Counted from the stretch's first letter, positions 36,501 to 48,373 are shown. The stretch: DNA of 64,000 nucleotides from Tetracentron sinense (GCA_015143295.1 CM026570.1:7216047-7280046); one strand, 5' to 3'. Notes: a model not told the origin generated them from the sequence alone. Numbers and translations: made by a program.

Positions 36501-39500
36501 TATTTTCAACACTTGAGATACTCAGACTCTTCGACATGGTCAGTGTCTATCTGTTGTACAACAGAGGCCATCTACTAACAGAAAGAATACAGAAAATGGT
36601 TGGAAGAAGAACATACATTGGGCAGTTGGGAATTTAGGATCATTTGAGTGGTGCAAATTTTGGGTAATAGCTGGTTCAGGAATGGGTAAAAACTGATAAG
36701 CATGCCTACCACACGAAAAATACATGTGGAGGGATATGGCTAAGCTGTCTTCAGGCATAAACATTCATAACTTTCACTAGTAGTGAAATGGGCATCCTTT
36801 TATATCCGGTACAAATTTCAGTCACCAATTAGGCATATACATTCATAACTTTCACTAGTAGTGAAATGGGCATCCTTTTATATCCAGTACAAATTTCAGT
36901 CACCAATTAGCAATTAGCTCTATGCTCTGTTGTAGATAACCATTTAAACTTTGATATCATATGCCTAATGCCCGGTGTTAAAATTATACTCAACATAATT
37001 ATCAGATTTGACAGGTAAATTCCCAACCCATGAAATTCAATGAGTTTTCTATATTTTTGTTTCCTATCAAATTATCTATGACAATTCCATAGCACACTCT
37101 TTTGCTAAATTCATTGTGGACTTGCTATGGAACTAAAAGACTGTATAAGTGTAACACCATGTACTGAAACTCTATAATCCAAATATAAGTAACTGTTCTT
37201 ACTTTTGTGTAACTTTGTAGTTCTCTCTCTTCGGATCCATAGCAACTATTGGTGCAATGGTTGGAGCAGTGACAAGTGGTAGTATTGCTGATTTCATAGG
37301 TAGAAAAGGGGTAAGTAGAGGGAGATCAATCCTCTATAATTAAGCATTAGCAGAGTTCAGTGTACTAGTTTTAATTTTTAATGTTAAATTTTTTTTTAAA
37401 TTGCTTTCCCCTTTTAGTCCTCTCCCTCTCCTAAATTTTGTTGTTCAATGGAAGCAGGCAATGAGGATGTCATCCATTTTCTGCATTGCAGGATGGCTTG
37501 CAGTCTACCTTGCTAAGGTTTTGCATCATCTTATCACAAATACTTGCATCATCTTCACTCTCTACTTTAACTGTCTAAAATTTCAGCTCTATACTATTGT
37601 CTGATTCTCTATGTTTGGCTCTCACTGAAGGGAGTAGTGCCGCTCGACATTGGAAGATTGTGCACAGGATATGGGATGGGTGTTTTTTCATACGTGGTAT
37701 GCTTCTCTCTTCTTTCCCCTTTCTTTTCTTCTTCTTCTTCTTAGCTGGTTTTGTTAAGTGTATCACTAGCCTTTCCCAAATTCCATTAGTATGTTATATT
37801 GGACATATTAGTAAATTTCTCCGTATCTTTCAGCACTCTTTTTCAGTTCTAAAAATTTAGTTTGATGAATAAACAGGTACCTGTGTTTATAGCTGAAATA
37901 GCACCAAAGAATCTTAGAGGGGGGCTTGCGACTATGAATCAGGTGGAGATCTTGATGCAGAAGCTGGTCATTGGAAGGGAAGCAGTGAGTCTTTACATCA
38001 TGTTGAATTTAAGTATACTTACTGTCTACTTCTTCTGCAGCTTATGATAGTTGGTGGAGCGTCGATTACCTTCATAGTAGGAACAGTTGTTACATGGAGA
38101 ACACTTGCACTAATTGGTAAATTCAAGTACTCTTGTTGTGATTTTTATTCATTCAAGTAAAAAAGATGGGGTGTACAGAACAAGAGAAGTAAACAAGGAG
38201 AAATATAAAGAAAACAGATTTAGAGAGGATTATATTATTAATATGGCAAGTAATTAATGGATTGATTGTATGAATTGCAGGAGTTATCCCATGCATTGTT
38301 CTGCTTTTGGGTCTCTTTTTAATTCCAGAGTCTCCTAGATGGCTGGTAAGTCATCAAAGTAGATGACAGCGGCACATTTTCCCTTTTTTTTAAGCAATGC
38401 TACGTCCACTTTCCGGTCGTCCACTCTCCCCTACTTTTATATAAGAAAACAAAATAGTGGGTCCCACCACTTTTGTTTTGTCTTTTTTGTTTAAAATTAG
38501 TAAAGACAACCAAAGAGTGGACGATCGGAAATTGGACATAGCATTGCTCTCTTTTTTTAGTTGAAGAATGTGGCACATATAAATTGTAAATTTACCTGTT
38601 TTCCAGGCAAAGGTCGGTCACCAGAAAGAGTTTGAAGTTGCACTACAGAAGCTTCGTGGCAAGGACGCAGATGTTTCTCAAGAAGCCGCAGAAATCCAAG
38701 TTAGTTCTCACCTTTACTCTAATAACTTTTATTTGAAAACAGTCAAGCTTTCTGATAGAAGGTAAAAGCGATGATGGACTAACTACACTAGTGCTTTACA
38801 GGACTACATAGAAACTCTCCGGCATCTCCCAAAATCCAAAATTTTGGACTTGTTTGAGAGAAGATATTTGCATTCTGTCATTGTAAGTTGTATTTTACTA
38901 GCTCAAAAATTGAATAATAGCATGAAGCTTATCGAAATTTAAATCCAAAAGGCTACATGAATTTCAGCTAATCCATTTTAACATTATATACTTCATTCCA
39001 TATATAGTTCTTTACTTAAAAGCATAACTGAGCTTTAAATTTCATTTCTCTTCTATTTCTCCTTTTTTTTAATTAGTGATTTTGGATGATCAGGTTGGAG
39101 TTGGTTTGATGGTGTTTCAACAATTTGGGGGGATCAATGGAATTGGTTTCTACGTAAGCCACATTTTCGAGTCTGTAGGTAAAGATACAATTCTTACTTG
39201 AGATTATTCTTTCTTGATCTCTATTAATAAGAACCTGTACTTACTGTTGATGCATCTGTATTCTCTCAGGATTTCCTTCCAATGTTGGAACTATTATCTA
39301 TGCTTGTGTACAGGTTTTCAACTCTCACTCTCAATGTTCTTGAAAATCAAGTTTTCCTCTTTCTTCCAGAATCGCTTTAGATGATTAATTTCATTTTGCA
39401 GTTTCCTATTACGGCATTTGGCGCATTCTTAGTGGACAGAACTGGAAGAAGGCCTCTTCTATTTGTAAGCACTAATCTATCTGAAATCTTTGGCTCTAAA

Positions 39501-41348
39501 GTCCTATTCCACATTGGCAGTCCTTTATGATTATACACATTCTTTTGTATTTTCAGGCTTCTGCATCAGGGTTGGTTGTAGGTTGCATTTTAGCCGGCAC
39601 ATCATTCTATATGAAGGTAGTTTGACAAATTGTTAAATTCTAGATAACTTCGATGTACTTTTGAGTTTTTATAGTTTCTCTTAGTACATCAAGTCCCTTC
39701 TGTGATTCAGGTCCATGAATTGTCACTGGAATGGGTACCGGTACTTGCTCTAGCCGGCTTAGTGGTAAGATAAATCAGTAGTAAACATATTGGAAGTGCT
39801 TTCTATTTTATTTTTAAGCAATGCTGCCTGGAGAGGGTGGGGGGTTTGGTAGACTCCTACTTTTTTATTAGATAGAGAAAATGAGCTTACAAGAGGAGGA
39901 AAAAATGTTGTTCCCATAGGGGTAAATTACCTGTAATCGCTATCTAAACAATACAGTCTCTGATCAACCATTATTCTAGAAATTCCTGCACTTTAAAAAA
40001 TTTGTTAGACAATTGGTAGCTTGTGTGAAGTGAGGCACGGATCACGTTGCTCTCTTTAAGAATTTTCGCTCCCCCTACGATGCCTCCAGAATACAACAGC
40101 TCCACACAAATCTAACCCTGACTGTAGGCGTGCATAACCTATAGTTGCACACCTTCTCTCTTTCTTACCCAGCAATCTCTCAAAGAAAAATTCTCAAACA
40201 TAATAGTTGAGAAAAACTTTTCTAATCTTCTCTCTTTTACTAGATGGGAAAATACATAGTATATATAGAAAACTAATTAGGTTTTTTGGAATTCTAAAAA
40301 TGTCACATTAGTGACTAATAATTGTGACAATAAACATTTGAAGCATTTCTCACCATTAAAGTCTTAAATGGCTATAATAAAATTCAATAAATTAATATTT
40401 AATTTCTTTTATTTAATTAATTTTGAATCACAATCATTCAAAAGTACAAAAAAAAGGGACGACATAAAACAAAACCCCATGAAAACAAAGAGATTACAAC
40501 ATTTATTTAATCCTAATATTTCCATACCCCACTTTATCCAATTTGATAGATTCATGAACTTGATAAGGTACATAAAAATAAAATTAAAACCACCCGAGCC
40601 TTGAGAAGCACAAGCCAAATTAGCCATATTTCTACCTTGTTGCATTGTTCTGAGCTTAAATTAATATGGTTTTTTACTCAGTTTATGCTTTCGTCATGAG
40701 ATCAGGTATACACAGGTTCCTTCTCCATGGGCATGGGAGCAGTTCCTTGGGTTATAATGTCTGAGGTAACTTGAGATTCACAAACCCAATATTCCTTTTA
40801 ATGCATATGGAATCATGATTTTCACCTGAAAGTTGTCTTTGTTGCAGATATTCCCAATAAATGTAAAGGGAACAGCAGGAAGCATGGTGACTCTGGTGAA
40901 TTGGTTTGGGTCATGGGTAGTTTCATATACTTTCAACTTTCTCATGGATTGGAGCTCCTATGGTAAGAAAAAGTCGTGCCATTCTCCATTTTTGTTTTTA
41001 CAGTAAAAATCTAGCTTGAACCCAGGAAATAGGTAGCTTAGCAACCATTAGAAAATGATTAAAGTCATAATTTTCTTCGGGTGCAAGGACCAGGATGAGT
41101 ACTTGACTTGGGACTCATGATTTCGCGGTCTAATGGGATTTTCTGATTATTGATTGGAGCTAACTGGTGCAAATTAGCATAAGTTGATTATTTATTTGAG
41201 TGTAAGTACTTTTTAATTTCTATGGTTTTCAGGTACCTTTGTACTCTATGCTGCCATTAATGCACTAGCTATTTTGTTCGTGGCGAAGATAGTACCTGAG
41301 ACCAAGGGACGAACTTTGGAAGAAATTCAGGCTTCCATGAATACCTAA
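30559..41348 (+). CDS. ERD6-like 16-type monosaccharide transporter (MFS)
   Basis: This is a 12-helix sugar/proton carrier of the MFS ERD6-like subfamily, whose members act mainly at the tonoplast. The 473 codons lie in 18 exons: 30559-30723, 31061-31123, 37221-37310, 37458-37517, 37631-37696, 37877-37942, 38041-38116, 38281-38345, 38607-38699, 38802-38882, 39094-39178, 39270-39313, 39402-39464, 39557-39616, 39711-39764, 40706-40765, 40848-40962 and 41233-41348. Every junction is GT-AG and in frame. Sugar-porter signatures are GRKG (103-106), PESPRWL (211-217), [20 protein letters not shown] (330-336) and PETKG (457-461). [20 protein letters not shown] at the exon 1/2 join and the length (Arabidopsis ERD6-like 16: 482 aa) favour At5g18840. 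Intron 2 is 6.1 kb and full of transposon relics. The gene appears intact. Confidence 0.94.
31906..32572. mobile_element. hAT-like GAGCTCGG-rich element in intron 2 of the transporter
   Basis: The left end is TAACTGTATTCGAG and the right end, reverse-complemented, is TAGGTTTGCATTCAAG. Arms are dense in GCTTGAGCTTGG/CAAGCTTGAGC repeats, as in 15562-16130 and 16167-16585. Flanks ATCACTTA (31898-31905) and ATCACACC (32573-32580) agree in the first five positions, suggesting an old, mutated 8-bp duplication. Confidence 0.5.
32739..34804. mobile_element. Solo LTR (2,066 bp) in intron 2 of the transporter
   Basis: The unit begins TGTTGGTGTAATTGG and ends AAGATCAACA. Perfect TAGTA duplications flank it on both sides (32734-32738 and 34805-34809). 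A TATA-like CTATTTATAG occurs at about 34039. Its interior holds repeated GTTTGGTTAC motifs (33168-33440) and no protein. Long LTRs of this size are typical of Gypsy elements, but the superfamily cannot be proven from the LTR alone. Confidence 0.8.
34946..35136. repeat. Tandem duplication of a 96-bp unit
   Basis: Two adjacent, almost identical units each start GTAAACCATAGGTTA and end AGCATACGGAAAA. They directly follow the solo LTR and precede a LINE tail. The few differences suggest a recent duplication. Confidence 0.85.
35300..36440 (-). mobile_element. LINE 3'-end fragment, split by a MULE-like insertion
   Basis: Minus-strand translation gives FFFFWIASL, then [12 protein letters not shown] in place of the usual ET-VEHLFLHC region, then [14 protein letters not shown] (about 36230) and, after the insertion at 35520-36156, [15 protein letters not shown] (about 35450). 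That is the order of the zinc-binding/C-terminal region of plant L1-type LINEs. Frames are broken and no 5' part is present, so it is a dead remnant, antisense to the host gene. Confidence 0.65.
35520..36156. mobile_element. MULE-like MITE with perfect 9-bp TSD
   Basis: The termini are CAATGTTACCTGGTTCG on the left and, reverse-complemented, AGTGTTACCTAGTTCG on the right. GATCTAGAG occurs on both sides (35511-35519 and 36157-36165). The subterminal regions repeat GGTTCGC/GCGAACC. The 9-bp duplication fits Mutator-type transposition. It is inserted inside the LINE remnant. Confidence 0.75.
36771..36909. repeat. Tandem duplication of a ~68-bp unit
   Basis: Two adjacent units share ACATTCATAACTTTCACTAG, GAAATGGGCATCC and TTCAGTCACCAATTAG, differing at one base in the TATATCC(G/A)GTAC block. 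They lie about 310 bp upstream of transporter exon 3. Confidence 0.85.
38391..38550. mobile_element. Hairpin MITE in intron 8 of the transporter
   Basis: The arms TAAGCAATGCTACGTCCAC and, reverse-complemented, AGAGCAATGCTATGTCCA continue through TTTCCGRTCGTCCACTCT. The direct repeat CTTTTTTT flanks it (38383-38390 and 38551-38558). The low complexity of that repeat weakens it as evidence. A diverged relative starts near 39821 in intron 15. Confidence 0.65.
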
Positions 41349-42379
41349 CCTCCTAGAGAGGGGAAAGAAAATAAACAAATATTCAAGGAGTAACCAATTT
41401 TTTGTTTGAGAATTTTTTTTTATGATGTTCCTTCTCTTTGGTTAAATTGATTAGGGATGTAATGCAAGAACCATGCAACAAGAAAATGGATTGGGGCATT
41501 ATACTTGGCTCAATTTATGAAATCAAATTGGAATCTCCCATTGTAACTAGTTCCAGTAGATGATAAAGCTAGGCTCAACTCATAGATGCTCTTGGTGAGC
41601 AGATCACCATCTCCATAGGTTTAGAGATGTGGAGATGGGGATTTCACCAAGCAAGACAATCTTGGAAACAAAAGATTTCTCTACAAATTAGCTATTTGCA
41701 GCTTTAAATTGATATCATATCCCTATGTATAGATATAAATGCTGTGATTTTTTGGCAGTATCCTCCTGGATTGTAATCAAATATGGTGATCTTGGACTTA
41801 TTAGAAAGCTCTTCTAAATCCTTTTCTAATGACTGTATCCTTGGCCTAAAATTTAGTCTAATTTTAAAACAGGGTTTAAGCAGAAGTAGTAGTGTCTCCT
41901 AAGTTGAGACTAGAGTTTAACCTCTATTTCAAACGAAAAAATGAGTAAGAAATCATTTTTCGTTATCGTTATAAAATTAATAGCCAATATATTTTATGTT
42001 ATATTATAATAACAGCTATTATCTTTTCATCAGATAAAATATATAAAATACGGGACATAACACTGAAAATATTACGCCATTACAGCAGTCAGGGCAGTAA
42101 TGGCCAGGCACCAAAGAAAAGAAAATAATAGAAGAATAAACGCCATTTGTAAGATACCATACTCCATATCGAACTGTTTAATTTGGCTTAAAACTTCACT
42201 TTGTAAGATACTCAGATTTTAAAAAGCTATTAAGATAGGTAGTTCAATATATCAATTAAGCAGTAAATTCCAAGAAACTGTTCTGTTCTAACTAGGATTT
42301 CCCATCTATCAGGATTTCTTGGAATATCAATCAATTTACCGCCACCAATCAAACAAAAGTAGCTTAGGATTGAGCCCAT
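41349..42379. other. 3' flank of the transporter gene
   Basis: 3' UTR and AT-rich intergenic DNA. No further coding sequence or clear repeat was recognised. Confidence 0.4.
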
Positions 42380-44789
42380 TATTAGGGAAATATTATGTTA
42401 GGAAAATAATGATGTAATATCTATGAGACACAATATCTCATATATAATATTGGGTTAGCATCAATCAAGGATTTGATTAGATTAGGTTTCTATCTTAAGG
42501 TCAATGTAATCTCTAAATAAACCCTAACTGAGTCTCTTTGTAATCATCTTGAGAATTCAGTAATATCAATTTCTCTTCATGGTATGAGAGCGGGTGATCT
42601 ACCACCTATTTTGATTTTTTTTTTATTCCTCTTTTTTGGCGGGTTGTGCTGTCATCAACTGCTGGGTGTAAAACTTTTGATTTTTATTTTTTTTTTGTTA
42701 ATAAAAACCCTATTATGATCTTCTATACTTTTACCACCCAAGGATCATACTCATACTCATGGATCTTTTTTTTTTTTTTTTTTCATTTATTGAAAACCTC
42801 TCTAATAAGAGTTTTTCTTCAAATCGTGACTCATATTTCATGTGCTTTGGGAGAAGATCATGATAGCTTGATGTAGTGAGCCACCGGCTCTGACAAACTC
42901 AAAATGAGCGGGATGCAATAAAGATAGACTTTACAAATTGACGGTGACCACCAAGTACAGTTGGATGTTCTAACTATACGTCAACAAATTATCAAAAAAG
43001 ATCAACGGTGAGGAGTACTTGACTTGTGGCAAACTCATGAAGATCTCGATTCTCATTTGTTTGAGGTGGAGTATTGGGTAAATATTATGTTAGGGAAATA
43101 ATGATGTAAGTAAGGCTGTCAAAAAAGCCCATATAGAAGGGTACCCGGCCCGGCCCGGCCCTCCAAAGCCCTCCAAAGCCCGGCCCTACCCCAGCCCTTG
43201 GGCCGGGCAGGGCCAAAAAATTGGAAGCCCTTGTTCTCTAGGGCCCGGCTAGGGTTCCCCCTGTCCGGCCCTTCCCGGCCCGGCCCGGCCCTACTTTATC
43301 TTAAGATAAATATTTTTTAATAATTTTACTAATATGCTCCCTTTAACTTTTCATTAACGTTATGAAAGTAGGGCTATGTTTGTAATTGCGCTAACTAAAG
43401 ACCTTATAAAAACCAACCTAACACAGACCAAACCCTGTATTCACATTCTAAGACTTTGTCTCTTCATTCTTCAACTTCAATCACACAGGCCACATACCAC
43501 TTCGGCTCTTCATCGATCATTTCTCTCTCTCTCTCATATCTTACTCTCTACTTTCAGTTTTATATTTAAACATATTTTCAATTTTGTTCTATATAGTTTT
43601 ATTATTCTACTTGTTTACCTATACTATGTTTTGGTTTATTATGCATAACTGTCACTGATAAAGAAATTTTTTTTAAAACTCTGTCATTGCTCTTTTTGTT
43701 GCAATGTTGATCCCAAACCTGAATAAAAGAGGAGGGTATCCATTTCCATGTAAGGTTGACAGTCGGTATAGTAAAAAAAAATTTATTATCTTAGATGAAA
43801 AAAAAAAAATTCCGCTCTTTCTTCCGGCCCTTTGGCCGGCCCGGCTTGGCCCCGGCCCTTGAGGGCCCGGGCTAGGGCCCAATCAACCCCGGCCCTTGAA
43901 GGGCTAGGGCCGGGCTAGGGCTCTACTCTTATAAGGAAGGGTAGGGCTAGGGTTGACCCCGGCCCTACCCCAACCCGGCCCTTTGACACCCCTAGATGTA
44001 AGATTTATGAGATACACAAGATCTCATAGATAATCTTAGATTAGTATATTTAACATATTATGATTATTTTTAATATTGTCTTTCCAAGTTAAGAGTTTTG
44101 GGTTATCTATTTAAACTCTTTATGGGTTATTGTAATTCACTCAAGAATTCTCAATAGAATCCAATTTATTTATTCCGCCAGCTATTTTGATTTTTTTTTT
44201 TTTATTCCGTTTTTTTGGCGGGTGATGCCGCCACCACCCGCCGGGTGTGAAACCTTTGATTTTTATTTTTGTTTTAAATAAAAACTCTACTATCATCCTC
44301 TATACATTTACAATCCATAGTTCTCATACTCATACTCATGCCCCACGATCTTTCTTTATCTTTTCATTTATTGAAGACCTAAATCGTAGGTCATACTTCA
44401 TGTGCTTTGGGAGAAGATCATGATAGACTTATCTAGTGGGCCACCGGTTCCGACAGATTCAAGAATGAGCGAGATGCGATAGAGATGGACTTCACAGATT
44501 GGCGATGACCACCAAACACAGACCTATTCATCAACAAATTATCTAAGAAGGTCAGGGGTGAGGAGTACTCGACTTGTGGCAAATACATGAAGATCTCAAT
44601 CCTGATGTGTTTGAGGGGGAGTATTAGGAAAATAATGATATAATATCAATGAGATACACAATATTGGGTTAGCATCAATCAAGGATTTGATTAGATTAGG
44701 TTTCTATCTTGAGGTGAATGTAATCTCTATATAAACCCTAGTTGGGTCTCTTTGTAATCATCTTGAGAATTCAATAATATTTCTCTTCA
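42380..44789 (+). mobile_element. TRIM retroelement with three LTRs and two internal domains
   Basis: The order is LTR1 (42380-42579), internal region 1 (42580-43071), LTR2 (43072 to about 44175, interrupted by another element), internal region 2 (about 44176-44621) and LTR3 (44622-44789). Perfect CCCAT duplications flank the whole (42375-42379 and 44790-44794). LTRs begin TATTRGG and end TTCTCTTCA. TGGTATGAGAGC directly after LTR1 matches the plant initiator-Met-tRNA primer site (TGGTATCAGAGC) at all but one base. GAGGGGGAG before LTR3 is a polypurine tract. There is no gag or pol, as expected for a terminal-repeat retrotransposon in miniature, which depends on other elements. Confidence 0.82.
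43111..43994. mobile_element. GC-rich hAT-type element nested in TRIM LTR2
   Basis: The 884-bp element has termini TAAGGCTGTCAAA and, reverse-complemented, TAGGGGTGTCAAA. It is flanked by perfect 8-bp GATGTAAG duplications (43103-43110 and 43995-44002). Subterminal 150-bp zones are packed with permutations of CCGGCCCGGCCC and GGGCCGGGCTAGGG, in sharp contrast to the AT-rich surroundings and the AT-rich centre. Removing it restores LTR2 continuity with LTR1 (GATGTAA..TATGAGA). No transposase is present. Confidence 0.85.
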
Positions 44790-44794
44790 CCCAT

Positions 44795-46390
44795 GACATC
44801 ATAGTCGCAGCATAGAGCCCTGTTTAATTAAATTATGGGATCAGTCCTCACTCTGAAAGAAGTTCACCAACCATGACTATAAACCCATAAAATGTTCAAG
44901 GAAACTTTCAGATATTAAGTTGAAAACAGAACTTTCAATAACTAGAATTAAAGAAAGGAACTTGTTTAGATCCTCGATTCATCTGCAGCACTGGATTTGC
45001 ATCCAACAGTATAGATCCCATTACTCGACAGTGGGCCCGATCTAATGCAGTAGATCTTAAACCAGAATTTCCCAGACCAGATAACCCCATATTTGTTTAA
45101 AAGTCCCTTCTAGTCAATTCAAATGTCATAGTCCAAAAACCAGAAAATGGGAAGTGATCCTAACAATCTAATTAATCGCTTGAATCAAACGATATGCGGG
45201 CAACTGTCATACAAAATAAGTTTGTAAATCTATAGCTTATCGATAGGATAATCCGAACTACACTTACACCAAATAGACCTGCAACTAAGTGTGCACTTCA
45301 CATAAGCTCTTAAACAAAGTTTAAGATAAACATGGCCATGGTGAGAGACAGAAGGAACTCAACTTAGCTTTGATACTCAAAAGTTCAGATACTCGTATAA
45401 AGCTTCCAAGATTCTTTCTCAAAAGATTTAGTTTTTTTTTTTTTTTAAATTTATTTTAAGTGGATGCTTTCAATCTCCTCTGCACAGACAATTTAAAAGC
45501 TAGAAATAAAGAAAGAGACAGGAGAGCATTATTGCTTCCTTCCAACTCACTTCTAATAAAGAAAGATAATTTGACCCCACTTTTCAAAAAATGTTCCCCA
45601 GAATTTGATTTCCTACTCTCTTTTTTCGGGCTTTTTTTTTTTCTTAATGGGAAATAATTGTGGAATAAGGTGGACCCTCAAAATCAGCTCCACCCACATT
45701 TCTTTATTGGAAAATGACAGAAAATTAGTTTTTAAAAATATTTAAAAAAAACATTAAAAAATGGACATGTCTCCTTTCTAGTAGCATGTTATAGAAGTAA
45801 GAACCCTTGACTCATTCAATTGCTTTATACACAGAGATAGAGATGCCAAAAGTGTTTTTGATTTTTAAATTACTTTTCTTGTATTGTCTTGCTCAAAGTT
45901 TTTATTTTATTATTTTTTGCTTAAAATATAGAGATTATATTTGATTTGTAATTTATGGAATATGGCAATGCTAGCAGGCAATCATGCAATACCTTATAAA
46001 TTTAATCCGTAATTACATACCATGTAATGTATTGTCTATTCACAGATGGGTTGGCGGGTCGGGTCAAAAAATATCATTCTTAGTCATAAGTAGCTGTCTT
46101 GAGTAGGAGAGAAAATTTGACCACAAAAAAAAATAATAAGCAAGGAAAAAGATGGAACAGAAAGGGATGAACCAGATACCATAGAGAATACAATGAGGAT
46201 GAGAGGGACATAACAAAAGAGGAACAGGGGTGATTACGGGTCGTCGTATTCGGTTGAGTAGATCATTTGGAACCGGAACCTAAAAAGGTTGAAAAGGACA
46301 AACCCGAACCCAGCCCAATAAAGATCCTGTCAACTATATCCAGCTGTATAGCCCGTTTGAATAAGGGAAATGGAAAAAGAAGCTCGGCTT
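44795..46390. other. AT-rich intergenic DNA, no gene seen
   Basis: No conserved protein, RNA gene or structured repeat was recognised. A 65-codon frame at 45460-45657 has no family similarity. Confidence 0.45.
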
Positions 46391-46399
46391 GGTCAGCCA

Positions 46400-46880
46400 T
46401 CTCATTGGTCCACGCGCTCCTTTTCAACACTTCTAACTGTGGTTAAGAATTAAGATGAGTCTAACCGTGGTTAAGTATTGGGATCAGTCCTGAGAGGCGG
46501 ACCCTCCGCTTCTAAGCTGACCCAAGTGTCCCCATGTCCTTTTTAACTCCTGATTAACCATGATTAAGCTTAACTAAATTAAAATTAATAATATTATTTT
46601 TTGTTTTTTTTTCTTCTAAAAATCATGGTTAGATTGTTCAACTTTAGGGGGTTAACCACAATTGATGGATCGTAAAAAAAAAGGGGGTTGAACCAATGAG
46701 GTCACTGTGCCAGCTTCTAAACTGACCGGTCGTTTTCCATTTCTTAATTAAGATTTACTCACCCTATTCGCCCATCCAAGGACCAACCTTGATTTTTATT
46801 TTTAGAAAAATAAAAATATATATTAATCATAATTTAATTAAATTTGACCATAGTTAAAAGGAACACGTTCGGTCAGCTAG
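46400..46880. repeat. Two adjacent foldback MITE fragments, GGTTAAGATT family
   Basis: The arms contain TGGTTAAG.ATT..GA on the left and TTAACC(A)CAATTGATG with AACCATGATTAAGCTTAA in the interior. This repeats the theme of 27067-27846 in shorter, more decayed form. Similar fragments lie at 35690-35850, 47940-48120, 50160-50340 and 58310-58460. Confidence 0.55.
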
Positions 46881-47259
46881 GAGATCCCCTATGTTAGCCT
46901 GTGGGACTAACTTGAGCTTTCAAGGTTCATGATATCCACGGTATTTAAAATTTTTTTTTAAAAAAAGCTAGGCGGTCCCCTTCTCAAAGTTCTTTATATA
47001 ACTAGTCCGTGGGGTAGTTTTGGAATGGGTAGGCCCTCATAGATCAAGGGAGGAAATCCAGAGCATTTTGTACTAGGTCCGCGAGCATTCAGAGCGAAGG
47101 TTGTAGGAAGAGTTGTTAGTCCATACTTGGTTTACTTTCTTGTAAACTAGTAGAGCATGTTAGTTTGTTTTCTTCCTCTCTTTTTCATTAATAAGATGAG
47201 ATATTGATCAAAGAACAACTAGTAATTAAGTGAACAATATTGTTATATGGGAAAGAGTA

Positions 47260-47415
47260 GTGATAGGCCGACCCATGAATTCCAAACCTAAGGCTCCACC
47301 TCATTGGTGGATGCTTTTCTCTTAAATGCTCACCAGGCACCATCTCATTGGTGGATGCCCTCCTCTTAAATACTCACCAACTTAGGTTTGAAAATAGAAT
47401 TCATGGGTATGTTAA
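47260..47415. repeat. Inverted-repeat element with internal duplication
   Basis: ACCCATGAATTCCAAACCTAAG at the left is mirrored by CTTAGGTTTGAAAATAGAATTCATGGGT at the right. The centre carries two copies of CTCATTGGTGGATGC. It abuts the 3' end of the small Helitron that begins at 47434. Confidence 0.5.
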
Positions 47416-47433
47416 CTATTTCCCTATGAGAAA

Positions 47434-47916
47434 CTAGTATAAGACTCGTGCGATGCACGGTCTGAAAAAATAAAATATAATAAATAAATGAATCTCTACC
47501 ATACTTTGACTCTTGCAATGCATAGGTGTAAAAAAAAAAAAAAAGTAAATATCTACCAACTCTCTTCAGCCCTCTTATCACAATCTTTTAAAATCTCTCA
47601 TGACCTAATACGTGTCTATATTCTCTCAGTATCATTTTTCTTTCTATCACTCTTATCACAAGCCCTTAAAATCTCTTTCATAACTTAATATGTCAATTAC
47701 CCAAAAAAAGACTTAATACATCACTATATTCTCTCTCCATCTTATTTTTATCTCTTCTATCACAATCCCTTAAAATTTCTCTTATCATAATTCCCTAAAA
47801 TCTTTCTAATAGATTAATGTCTCTATATTTTCTTTATATCCCTCCTATCACTATCCTCTAAAATCACATGTTCTTAGAGGTGCCACATCAACACCTTTAG
47901 AATTCCGGGGTATAGA
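47434..47916 (-). mobile_element. Non-autonomous Helitron (483 bp)
   Basis: On the minus strand the 5' end is A|TCTATACCCCGGAATTC (47916) and the 3' end is CTAG|T (47434). The 3' end is preceded by the short hairpin CCGTGC-ATC-GCACG about 10 bp upstream. Insertion between A and T without a target duplication, a 5' TC, and a 3' hairpin plus CTAG are the defining Helitron features. The interior is AT-rich, with degenerate repeats of TTATCACAA.C.CTTAAAATCTCT. No coding sequence. Confidence 0.75.
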
Positions 47917-48373
47917 TAAAGGGTTAACGGGCTGCACGACATTGGTACACGCTCTCTTTTTATGACTCGCTAATTATGATTAAGATTCACTCACCCTTAG
48001 AATTCACTCATTCACCATTAGTTTTAGTTAAGAATATATAAAGCCTTTTTTTTTTTGATGAAATTTAGTTAAACTTAACTATAATTAAAATGGGTTAAAA
48101 GATACACAAGAGTATAGCGGTCAATAGCGAAATGCAGGGTTGACTAATCACGATTTTTTTTCTTATTATTTTCAATAAGAAGACTTGGTAGGCTTTCATC
48201 ATTAGAAAGAGATTGGATGGCTTAATTGCTCCCCAAGTTTAACAGGACAAACAACCTTATGATACTCATTGAAAATTAAGAGTAATGGCGATTAATAAGT
48301 AATACTCCCTTTAGACGAACACTCTTAGAATTTTGTAACACATGTTGTTCTACATGCTTATTTAAAGCAATAA

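Noticed and set aside
43376-43648. 90-codon hydrophobic frame in the hAT-type element
   Set aside because: An AT-rich, T-rich stretch gives chance hydrophobic residues; no transposase motif is present.
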